DNA from: Pseudomonadota bacterium
Lineage (GTDB): Bacteria; Desulfobacterota; Desulfobulbia; Desulfobulbales; DAOVYS01
NCBI GenBank assembly: GCA_030635485.1
Contig: DAOVYS010000023.1
Location: 1-18,422 of the forward strand
Length of the DNA stretch: 18,422 nt
Direction: 5' to 3'
Shown here piece after piece: positions 1-7,170 of this stretch. Under the pieces are notes generated by a model that saw only the letters and a program-made list of their open reading frames with translations, did no database searches and was not told the origin of the DNA. A program made the position numbers and the translations under genes. Numbering within the stretch: position 1 is the first letter of the stretch; every line of letters starts with the position of its first letter.

Positions 1-16
1 GCCCAATCTCTGCGTT

Positions 17-75
17 GTGCCCAAAATTTTATCCTCGGAATATCAACTATATGCCTCCGGTAAAATTTTGGGCAC
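17..75. repeat. Perfect 15-bp inverted repeat with 29-base loop
   Basis: The arms GTGCCCAAAATTTTA (17-31) and TAAAATTTTGGGCAC (61-75) are exact reverse complements around a 29-base loop. The structure lies about 115 bases upstream of uvrA. It has no T-tract directly after the right arm, so it is not a classic terminator. It may be the end of a palindromic repeat family or a transcript-end hairpin of a gene lying left of the window. Function unknown. Confidence 0.7.
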
Positions 76-190
76 GCCTTGATCTTGAACGAAAATCCTA
101 ATTTTTCAAGATACCCTTTAGTCGTTAGCAATTGGCTGTTGGATTACAATATTTGATTTTTTACCCCTTGAACCCCTGATCCCCTGACAA

Positions 191-3028
191 ATGGAACCGA
201 AATTTATTAGCATCCGGGGCGCCCGGATGCATAATCTTAAAAATATAAATGTGGATCTGCCCAGGAATCAGCTTGTGGTTTTTACCGGCTTAAGCGGGTC
301 AGGCAAATCGAGCCTTGCGTTTGACACGCTTTATGCGGAGGGCCAGAGGCGTTACGTGGAATCGCTTTCCACATATGCACGCCAGTTTCTCGGCCAGATG
401 AGCAAGCCTGACATTGATTCGCTTGAGGGCCTTTCTCCTGCTGTTTCAATTGAGCAGAGGACAACGAGCAGGAATCCGAGGTCCACGGTTGGTACGATTA
501 CGGAGATCTACGACCATCTGCGTCTTCTGTTTGCCCGTGTGGGGCATCCATACTGCCCGGATTGCGGTTGTGAAATTCGGCCCCAGAGTATTGAAGACAT
601 GGTGGCAAATCTCTTGTCAAGAAAGGAAGGAACAAAAATTATCCTCCTGGCCCCACTGGTTGATGCCCGGAAGGGGCAGCACCTGGATCTGTTTCAACGT
701 CTCCGTAAAGAGGGGTTTGTTCGTGTCAGGGTAGACAATGAGATCATAAATCTAGATGAAGAGGTCAGCCTTGAGAAAAACAGACGTCACACTATTGAGG
801 CCGTTGTTGACCGGCTTCTCATAAAATTTTCGGTTAAAAGGCGGTTGGCTGAGTCAGTGGCAACAGCCGTGAACCTGTCGGAAGGATTTCTCCTGGTCAA
901 CTTTCCTGAAACCGGCGAGGATCTCCTTTTCAGTGAACGGTCTGCCTGCATTCAGTGTGGTCTGAGCCTGCCGGATCTTTCTCCACGTCTCTTTTCCTTT
1001 AACAATCCCAAAGGGGCTTGTATCGAATGCGGGGGGCTCGGTGTAAAACAATTTTTTGATCTGCAACTCGTGATTCCCGACCCGGAACTGAGCATAAGGC
1101 AAGGGGCCATTGCGCCATGGAGCAACAGGTCTCTTTCCACCTATTCCGGCCGGATAATAAGCGGTCTTGCAGCCCATTACGGGTTTGATCTTGATACGAG
1201 GTTTTGTGATCTTTCCGAGAAGGCCCGGTCCGTGATTTTAGACGGCACTGGAAACGAGGAGGTTGTTTTTTACTATGAACGGCATCAAAGACAACTCACT
1301 TATAAGACGACCTTTGAAGGTGTTCTTCCCAATCTAGGGAGAAGATACTTGGAGACCGGTTCGGCGATGATTCGTGAGGAGCTGGCCGGTTTTATGAATG
1401 AACAGATCTGTCCCGCATGCCATGGCGCCAGACTTAAACCGGCCGCATTGGCGGTAAAGGTCGGCCGCTGGTCCATCAGTGAATTGACCGGGATGAACAT
1501 TGAAGAACTTGGCGTGGAACTTCCAGGGATCGAATTTACGTCACAGGAGCTCGTGATCGCTGAACGGATCTTAAAAGAGGTACTGGATAGACTCTCCTTT
1601 TTAAGGGATGTGGGTTTAGGATATCTTTCCCTGGACAGGCGGGCGTCCACACTATCCGGCGGAGAAGCCCAGCGGATCAGGTTGGCTTCTCAGATCGGGT
1701 CACGGCTTGCCGGGGTTTTGTACATCCTGGATGAGCCCAGCATAGGCCTTCATCAGCGGGATAACCAGAGGCTTGTGCGAACCTTGACCCGTCTTCGTGA
1801 TCTGGGAAATACGGTTATAGTTGTGGAGCATGACGCAGAGACGATTATGGCTGCTGATCATGTGCTGGATATGGGGCCCGGTGCCGGTATCCACGGCGGC
1901 CGCGTGGTTTATAGCGGACCTGTTAAGGGATTGATAAAGGATTTGGATTCTGTTACAGGAGGGTATCTGTCAGGACGCCTGAAGATTGAACTCCCCTCCA
2001 AACGCCGTAAACCATCCGGGTCCGGAATTGTTGTAAAAAACGCCAGGGTCAATAATCTGAAAAATATCAGAGTCGTCTTTCCTCTCGGTATTATGACCTG
2101 TGTTACAGGTGTTTCGGGTTCTGGGAAGAGTTCTCTTGTGATTGAAACCCTTTACAGGGGCATCACGAATCAGCTGCGACTATCTAAGGGTGATTTTTAC
2201 GAGATAGAGGGGCTTGACCAAATTGATAAGGTGATTGACATTGATCAGAGCCCTATCGGTCGCACGCCACGGTCAAATCCGGCCACATATACCGGGATCC
2301 TTACGCCGATCCGGGAACTTTTGGCCAGACTTCCTGAATCGCGTGCTCGGGGATACAGGCCGGGGCGGTTCAGCTTTAACCTCAAGGGCGGACGATGTGA
2401 GGCATGTGAAGGGGATGGGGTTATCAAGATTGTCATGCATTTTTTGCCTGATATATATGTTATGTGCGAAACGTGCAACGGACGGCGTTACAACCAGGAG
2501 ACCCTTGATATCCGTTACAAGGGGAAGAATGTATCTGATATCCTCGGTATGAACGTGGAAGAGGCCCTTGATTTTTTTGAAAACATCCCGCCTGTCAGAA
2601 ATAGGCTGCAGACCCTTTTTGATGTCGGCCTCTCTTATATTAAGCTGGGTCAGTCCTCTGTGACCCTGTCCGGCGGTGAGGCCCAGCGCATCAAGCTTGC
2701 GCGGGAATTGTCAAAAAGGGGTACCGGCCGAACTCTCTACATCCTTGATGAGCCGACCACGGGTCTTCATCCGGCTGATATCCAGCATTTGTTGAATGTG
2801 CTCGGCCGTCTGGTCGACAGCGGCAATACAGTGGTTATTATTGAGCACAATTTGGATGTAATCAAGATGGCCGATTACGTCGTTGATTTGGGACCTGAAG
2901 GCGGTGATAATGGAGGAAGGGTCGTTGTTGTGGGAACGCCCGAGAAGATTGCCCGAAAAATCGGTTCTCATACAGGAAGATACCTGAAGCAGGTCCTGGT
3001 GAACGCTTACAATAAATCAGAGGTCTGA
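191..3028 (+). CDS. uvrA: UvrABC excinuclease subunit A (UvrA)
   Basis: DNA-damage recognition ATPase of nucleotide excision repair. It dimerises, loads UvrB at lesions and acts in the cytoplasm. The 945-residue product has the family's normal length and full architecture. First ABC module: Walker A GLSGSGKS (33-40), signature LSGGEAQ (488-494), Walker B ILDEP (512-516). Second module: GVSGSGKS (640-647), LSGGEAQ (from 826), ILDEP (851-855). Zinc-binding cysteine pairs are CIQC/CIEC (253-280, the same register as E. coli UvrA) and CEAC/CETC (736-762). An extra CPDC pair lies at 122-125. The start ATG fits the family N-terminus (IRGARMHNLKNI). No convincing Shine-Dalgarno precedes it; the leader instead holds short tandem units CCCCTTGAA, CCCCTGAT and CCCCTGAC (164-188). 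It appears monocistronic or first in line before secB, 178 bases away. Confidence 0.98.
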   Translation: MEPKFISIRGARMHNLKNINVDLPRNQLVVFTGLSGSGKSSLAFDTLYAEGQRRYVESLSTYARQFLGQMSKPDIDSLEGLSPAVSIEQRTTSRNPRSTVGTITEIYDHLRLLFARVGHPYCPDCGCEIRPQSIEDMVANLLSRKEGTKIILLAPLVDARKGQHLDLFQRLRKEGFVRVRVDNEIINLDEEVSLEKNRRHTIEAVVDRLLIKFSVKRRLAESVATAVNLSEGFLLVNFPETGEDLLFSERSACIQCGLSLPDLSPRLFSFNNPKGACIECGGLGVKQFFDLQLVIPDPELSIRQGAIAPWSNRSLSTYSGRIISGLAAHYGFDLDTRFCDLSEKARSVILDGTGNEEVVFYYERHQRQLTYKTTFEGVLPNLGRRYLETGSAMIREELAGFMNEQICPACHGARLKPAALAVKVGRWSISELTGMNIEELGVELPGIEFTSQELVIAERILKEVLDRLSFLRDVGLGYLSLDRRASTLSGGEAQRIRLASQIGSRLAGVLYILDEPSIGLHQRDNQRLVRTLTRLRDLGNTVIVVEHDAETIMAADHVLDMGPGAGIHGGRVVYSGPVKGLIKDLDSVTGGYLSGRLKIELPSKRRKPSGSGIVVKNARVNNLKNIRVVFPLGIMTCVTGVSGSGKSSLVIETLYRGITNQLRLSKGDFYEIEGLDQIDKVIDIDQSPIGRTPRSNPATYTGILTPIRELLARLPESRARGYRPGRFSFNLKGGRCEACEGDGVIKIVMHFLPDIYVMCETCNGRRYNQETLDIRYKGKNVSDILGMNVEEALDFFENIPPVRNRLQTLFDVGLSYIKLGQSSVTLSGGEAQRIKLARELSKRGTGRTLYILDEPTTGLHPADIQHLLNVLGRLVDSGNTVVIIEHNLDVIKMADYVVDLGPEGGDNGGRVVVVGTPEKIARKIGSHTGRYLKQVLVNAYNKSEV

Positions 3029-3114
3029 CAACATAAATGTTGATTTTGTCATTCCTATCTGCTATGTAATATAGGTTGAATTCTGTTAATTTTCAACGAG
3101 TTAGAGTGTCCATA

Positions 3115-3142
3115 TTGTGACGGTATAAGGAAAAAATATAAG
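3115..3142 (+). promoter_or_regulatory. Candidate sigma-70 promoter for secB
   Basis: TTGTGA (3115-3120) and TATAAG (3137-3142) are separated by 16 bases in the AT-rich uvrA-secB spacer, about 65 bases upstream of the secB start. The match is ordinary, so this is a weak prediction from sequence alone. Confidence 0.3.
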
Positions 3143-3206
3143 ATTGGATGATTTTTATTACAACATGAAACATAATTGAAAACAATAGGATAAGAGGAAT
3201 TGCAAT

Positions 3207-3692
3207 ATGTCCGACCAGAATGCAAGCGCAACAACACTGGATTCTAAAACGCCGGTTTTCAGAATGCAGAAGCTCTATGTAAAGGATTTGTCATTTGAGA
3301 ACCCTAATGCGCCTGAGGTGTTTGTTGGTGGGGTTCCTGAACCGAAAGTTCAAATTAACCTGGGAATAAAGAACAAGAAGTTGGAGGCCGAGGATCACTG
3401 GGAAGTGGTACTTGCCCTGACTGCCACGGTGACGGACAGCAAGAGTGGAAAGACGCTCTTTATTATTGAGATTGAGCATGCAGGAATTTTTCTTTTGAAA
3501 AATATTCCGGAAAAGCGTCTGCCTGTCGCCCTGGCCGTGGATTGCACCACTCTCATGTTTCCGTTTACCAGGCAGATTGTAAGTCAGATATCTGTAGACG
3601 GTGGATTTATTCCGTTTCTCATGGAGCCGGTGAATTTTCTTGCCCTTTTTGAGAATTCAATAAAGAAAAAGCAGCAGGAGAATCAACATTGA
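3207..3692 (+). CDS. secB: Protein-export chaperone SecB
   Basis: Cytoplasmic tetrameric holdase that keeps preproteins unfolded and hands them to SecA for Sec-dependent export. The 161-residue product is close to the usual 150-165. It shows the SecB conserved blocks: the first strand region FRMQKLYVKDLSFENPNAPE (about 18-37), the central GIFLL segment and the CTTLMFPFTRQIVSQIS block. The C-terminal PVNFLALF is the SecB signature PVNFxALF. The usual metal-binding Cys/His tail that contacts SecA is reduced here to a short basic KKKQQENQH end. AGAGGA lies about 10 bases before the ATG. It sits alone between uvrA and cheY on the same strand. Export demand from the nearby pilus and lipoprotein genes fits, but no operon link is implied. 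Confidence 0.93.
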   Translation: MSDQNASATTLDSKTPVFRMQKLYVKDLSFENPNAPEVFVGGVPEPKVQINLGIKNKKLEAEDHWEVVLALTATVTDSKSGKTLFIIEIEHAGIFLLKNIPEKRLPVALAVDCTTLMFPFTRQIVSQISVDGGFIPFLMEPVNFLALFENSIKKKQQENQH

Positions 3693-3750
3693 TGCACCCC
3701 GGATATTATCTGTCCGGGAAAGAGGCATTTATGAACGTAGGTCCCGGGTA

Positions 3751-3890
3751 TGAGGTTGTCCGAGAATAGCAATTTTTTTTAAATCGAGCCATTTTTAAAA
3801 AATAAGCACAGTCATCTGTATGATATTACGAGCAATATTTTTTTGAAAATAACGAAGAGTTGGGGGGAAGGGCATTCTCGGACAGCCTCC
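3751..3890. mobile_element. MITE-like 140-bp palindromic element flanked by TA
   Basis: Terminal inverted repeats GAGGTTGTCCGAGAAT (3752-3767) and ATTCTCGGACAGCCTC (3874-3889) match at 15 of 16 positions. They enclose an AT-rich interior with no open frame. The dinucleotide TA lies directly outside both ends (3749-3750 and 3891-3892), as expected for elements mobilised by IS630/Tc1-mariner-type transposases that duplicate TA. The element lies between secB and cheY and could carry or disrupt the cheY promoter. TA flanks are short and can arise by chance, so the transposase assignment is an inference; the palindrome itself is plain. Confidence 0.55.
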
Positions 3891-3992
3891 TAGGATACGG
3901 TCCGTAAAGTAAAGAATGCGGTTCTATTTTGGAATCGTATATTAGGATATGACTCAGTCGGTTACCGGAATTAAAGTGGACTGGAGAGAGAA

Positions 3993-4376
3993 ATGGTAGA
4001 CACCAGTATGAAAATACTCGTGATTGACGATGATACAACCATGCGGCGCATTGTAAAAAATCTTTTGTCACAGATCGGTTTTACAAATATCACCGAGGCT
4101 GAGGACGGTCAGGTCGCGCTCGATGCTCTTCAGGGTGAAGGCGGATTCGGCCTGCTGATTTCTGATTGGGATATGCCCAGGATGAACGGTCTGGAACTTC
4201 TTCAGATTGTCCGGTCTGACGAGAATTTCAAGACCCTGCCTTTTATTATGGTGACAGCCAAGGATTCCAGAGAGGATATTCTTGAAGCCGTTAAGGCGAG
4301 AGTCAGCCAGTATATTGTTAAGCCCTTCACTGCCCAGGCCTTGAATGAAAAGATCCAAATGGTCCTTCAGGGTTGA
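3993..4376 (+). CDS. cheY: CheY-like single-domain response regulator
   Basis: Stand-alone receiver domain, phosphorylated by a histidine kinase (CheA type) and acting by protein-protein contact. The 127 residues cover exactly one receiver fold with no output domain. The acidic pocket is D12/D13, the phospho-acceptor D58 (SDWDMP), the switch threonine T88 (MVTA) and the conserved lysine K110 (VKPF). The TMRRIVKNLL helix closely resembles E. coli CheY, which suggests a true chemotaxis or motility regulator rather than a generic receiver. GGAGAG lies 5-6 bases before the ATG. There is no kinase or other che gene in the window. It converges on the pilus operon's last gene with a 6-base gap, so the transcripts probably overlap. 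Whether it serves flagella or pili cannot be decided here. Confidence 0.88.
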   Translation: MVDTSMKILVIDDDTTMRRIVKNLLSQIGFTNITEAEDGQVALDALQGEGGFGLLISDWDMPRMNGLELLQIVRSDENFKTLPFIMVTAKDSREDILEAVKARVSQYIVKPFTAQALNEKIQMVLQG

Positions 4377-4382
4377 GGGGTT

Positions 4383-5285
4383 TTAGATCTTATTATAAAA
4401 ATCATCCATCAGGCTGCTTACCGCTTTGCGGACGGATGTGTCAAACAGGGTAACAGCTTTACGGTCTGCATATATACTTTTCGGAGCTGCATCGACCTCG
4501 GTTCGATTTGTCCAGATTACCTTTCCTGTTTCCGTATTCTGTACCCATATCCTAAGATGAACAACAGCCTGTGGCGTATCTCCGTAGACATCGCCTATGT
4601 TTCCGATTAAGTCGTAATCGTCTGATTTGGCGATTCCGAATATGAGTCGTGTGGCAGTGCGGTAAATGAAGGGCAGAACTCCCTGTCTGGCCGGACACCA
4701 GATATTTTCCTGTCTTAAGGTATATTCGATAATCCTGCCGCGCAAAACATAGTCCGCTTCGAAATCGCGGCCGATCCTGGTGATCATTTTTTTGTCCATG
4801 CGATTGTGCATGTTTGGTCCTTCCATCGGATTATTCACACTCACCAGCCTTGGATAGTTGAGTCTCTTTTGCTGGTTGATCAGGCCTCTGATCTCGTCGT
4901 TCATTTTGTCGGACCATCCCGATTCAAGTTCTCTTTCCAGGTTGCTGAGTTCGGCCCACTGATGCTTATATGGAGAACTTACGGACTCGATTAATTGGTT
5001 GTCAACCAGGTAACCGAACACATCTTCCTGTACCGGCACCATGAATCCCCTGGATGTCAAGGTGTCGGTGAGAGATTCCATGATAGCCAGATTTCTCATG
5101 CTTGCAGCCTTGACATCCTCGGCATATGAATAGTCTGCGAACGGCAGGACCACGATTGTTTTGTCCGGGCTGCCGACTTCGGCAGGACTGCTCTGTGGAG
5201 TTAGTGGTCTCTCTGTCACGATCTGGCCGCATCCTGTTACAACCAGGGCTAAAATTCCACAAAGTAGCATTTTCATAGCTGCCAT
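4383..5285 (-). CDS. Unknown lipoprotein at the end of the pilus operon
   Basis: A 300-residue predicted lipoprotein. A short basic N-terminus and hydrophobic stretch lead to the lipobox V-T-G-C, with the acylated cysteine at C19 and G20 following, so no Asp+2 inner-membrane retention signal. After a proline/serine-rich linker comes TIVVLPFADYS (43-53), a strand-loop pattern common in CsgG-type and related outer-membrane lipoproteins that begin with an xVLPF strand. The middle is charged and helical (about 105-150). The C-terminal half has alternating hydrophobic strands, such as AVVHLRIWVQ followed by TGKVIWTNRTEVD. AGGAGA is well placed before the ATG at 5285. It follows the secretin gene by 74 bases on the same strand, so a pilotin-like or secretin-accessory role is reasonable but unproven. 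I do not recognise a named family. Confidence 0.8.
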   Translation of the reverse strand: MAAMKMLLCGILALVVTGCGQIVTERPLTPQSSPAEVGSPDKTIVVLPFADYSYAEDVKAASMRNLAIMESLTDTLTSRGFMVPVQEDVFGYLVDNQLIESVSSPYKHQWAELSNLERELESGWSDKMNDEIRGLINQQKRLNYPRLVSVNNPMEGPNMHNRMDKKMITRIGRDFEADYVLRGRIIEYTLRQENIWCPARQGVLPFIYRTATRLIFGIAKSDDYDLIGNIGDVYGDTPQAVVHLRIWVQNTETGKVIWTNRTEVDAAPKSIYADRKAVTLFDTSVRKAVSSLMDDFYNKI

Positions 5286-5359
5286 AATTGTCTCTCCTTG
5301 ACCTTAGAACAATATTTCTTAGTTATGGATGGACACCCTATAATTTTTTTGCTACGAAG

Positions 5360-7036
5360 TTATAGTATTATCTGAGGCCGAAGCAAAATTACGAGTTCAG
5401 TCTTAAGTTCTTGGTCGGATGTGCTGGAAAATAGTTTGTTTATCAGGGGGAGTTCGCCCAATATGGGGACCTTGTTTCCCTGTTTGCTCTTTGTATTGTC
5501 GATAAGACCGCCTACCACCAGCATTTCTCCGTTTTTAACACGTACGGTAGTATTCAATTCTCTTACATTAATCACAGGCAGACCAACCGTGCCTGATCCA
5601 AAATTTGCATAAGGCACCGGTTTTTCAAGCTGAGAAGTGACAGGAGTCATGCTCAGAATGATCTCATCATTTTCCATAATTGTGGCAACCACCGACAGCC
5701 CAAGCCCGGACATCACAGTCGCTGTTGTGACACTGTATGTGATTACGCCTTCATCCACAGTCGTTGTAACGGAGTCGATAAAACGGGTATTTTCTCCAAC
5801 GCTGATCAGCGCGGCCTGACCATTCATTACATTGATTCTGGGGTTTGCCAGCACGTTGGTTTTTCCCTGAGTGTTCAGTGCGTCAATAATGATTGAAAAA
5901 TCCTTCATACCAAGGGCGCCTGGTTCAACGGCAAAGGTCTGGAGGATTCCACCTGAGTCCCGCCATATCTGCCCATTCTGTCCAAGCGCCATACGGAAAT
6001 TCAGGTTGAAATCCTGAAGCAGGTTGCTCCAGTCGATACCTCTATCTTTTTGGTCTCGCATGGTGACTTCGATAATCTTGGCCTCAATGGAGATTTGCCT
6101 GTAGAGTTCCGTTTTCAGATTATCCAGATAATCGGCAACTTTTTCCAGCAAAGGCCGGGGCGCGGTTACGGTGATCAGCCCGATCGGTTTGTCTATTGTA
6201 TAATATCCCTGGGCTGCCGCCCTGGTGTACGTAGCAGGGGCGCTCTGCGTGGAGTCTTCCCCTGATGTATCATCCGAAGACTGGGGTCCCATCTGGATCG
6301 TGGTCTGTGAATCAGAAGACCATATTGAGAGCACCTTATCCAGGTTTGAGGCAATATTGTCCCATATATCAAAGGTGTTGGCATCACTGGTGAGTTGCAT
6401 ATTGCCAGTCATATTGTTACCTTCTCCGCCGCCCAGTACATCACCGCCAACACCGAATGCATAAGTGGTTGAGAGGAACGGCATGGCAATGTGAAATTTT
6501 CTTGTTTCCTTGTATTTCACAACAATCGTGTTGCCCTGAATTTCACAGAAGTAGTCCACCTGACGCAACAGATTGTCAATTGCCTTGTAAAAATCATCAT
6601 CCGCCCTGATATCCACATCAACGGGTACGTACTGGTCCACGTCACTGGACCAGCTGATGTTCATCTCTTTTAGTGAGGCCAGCCGTTTGAGGATGTCACG
6701 GAGTGGGACGAGTCGCGTTGTTGTGCTGATATTCGCTCCAACTACAAGAACCGGCTCTTTGTCATCAAGGCCTGCATTGTCGGCATCTAATGATTTTACT
6801 TTATAAGCAGGTTTCTGATAGTGAACCGGCAACTGGTCTTGCTTTTCGTTATCGGATGGACTCTCATGGCGTAACTCTGTTTGTTCCAGGGGGGCAGGAG
6901 TCTCTAATCCGGGGGTTTGTTGCCCGGCCTTGTCTCCTGATGGCGGAGACGACGACATTCGGGCGCAACCGAACAGTACGGCCAGCAGTGTGATGACAAT
7001 TAATACGTGATTTATGTGACTTATTTTTTTTGCCAT
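5360..7036 (-). CDS. MshL-like lipoprotein secretin of a type IV pilus system
   Basis: Outer-membrane pore subunit through which the pilus passes. The start is set at 7036, because the upstream in-frame ATG at 7054 overlaps the AGGAGA that serves as Shine-Dalgarno for this one; the product is 558 residues. N-terminal signal with lipobox L-F-G-C (C24), a Pro/Glu-rich linker (about 30-80), an N0/STN-like domain (about 104-177), a Gly/Ser/Asp-rich insert (about 195-275), an N1-type segment YYTIDKPIGLITVTAPRP, then the secretin core (about 320-558). The secretin hallmark VPILGELPLINKLF is at 523-536 and the chain ends LVILLRPQIIL. There is no C-terminal S-domain. The separate lipidated secretin resembles MSHA-type MshL more than classical PilQ. 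A GspD-family secretion secretin is less likely given pilMNOP upstream. Confidence 0.9.
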   Translation of the reverse strand: MAKKISHINHVLIVITLLAVLFGCARMSSSPPSGDKAGQQTPGLETPAPLEQTELRHESPSDNEKQDQLPVHYQKPAYKVKSLDADNAGLDDKEPVLVVGANISTTTRLVPLRDILKRLASLKEMNISWSSDVDQYVPVDVDIRADDDFYKAIDNLLRQVDYFCEIQGNTIVVKYKETRKFHIAMPFLSTTYAFGVGGDVLGGGEGNNMTGNMQLTSDANTFDIWDNIASNLDKVLSIWSSDSQTTIQMGPQSSDDTSGEDSTQSAPATYTRAAAQGYYTIDKPIGLITVTAPRPLLEKVADYLDNLKTELYRQISIEAKIIEVTMRDQKDRGIDWSNLLQDFNLNFRMALGQNGQIWRDSGGILQTFAVEPGALGMKDFSIIIDALNTQGKTNVLANPRINVMNGQAALISVGENTRFIDSVTTTVDEGVITYSVTTATVMSGLGLSVVATIMENDEIILSMTPVTSQLEKPVPYANFGSGTVGLPVINVRELNTTVRVKNGEMLVVGGLIDNTKSKQGNKVPILGELPLINKLFSSTSDQELKTELVILLRPQIIL

Positions 7037-7086
7037 GGAATTTATTCTCCTCATTTTAGGACGTACACCATTTAGTTCTGCCCGGC

Positions 7087-7170
7087 GTAACCGTTCACCA
7101 AGGCTACGAACTTACGGGAACCCGAGGCATGTGTAAGTGTTTGCAGATGCGGTACTTGTGAACACTTACC
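7087..7170. mobile_element. Short palindromic mobile element (copy A) at the TPR-gene stop codon
   Basis: 84-bp element with ends GTAACCGTTCACCA (7087-7100) and TGTGAACACTTAC (7157-7169). An internal copy of the end motif, GTAAGTGTT (7133-7141), pairs exactly with AACACTTAC (7161-7169). Flanks are GCCCGGC (7080-7086) and GTCCGGC (7171-7177), a 6-of-7 target duplication. It shares its left 45 bases and its right end with the copy at 11041 and lacks that copy's centre, so it looks like a deletion derivative. The stop codon of the adjacent AMIN/N0/TPR gene (7166-7168) lies inside its terminal repeat. Confidence 0.75.

Noticed and set aside
3029..3042. CAACA-TAAA-TGTTG hairpin after uvrA as a terminator
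   Set aside because: Only a 5-bp AT-rich stem with no proper T-tract; too weak to call.
7037..7054. Upstream ATG start for the secretin (564 residues)
   Set aside because: That ATG overlaps the AGGAGA sequence that is the natural ribosome site for the ATG at 7036, and the shorter form gives a better signal peptide.
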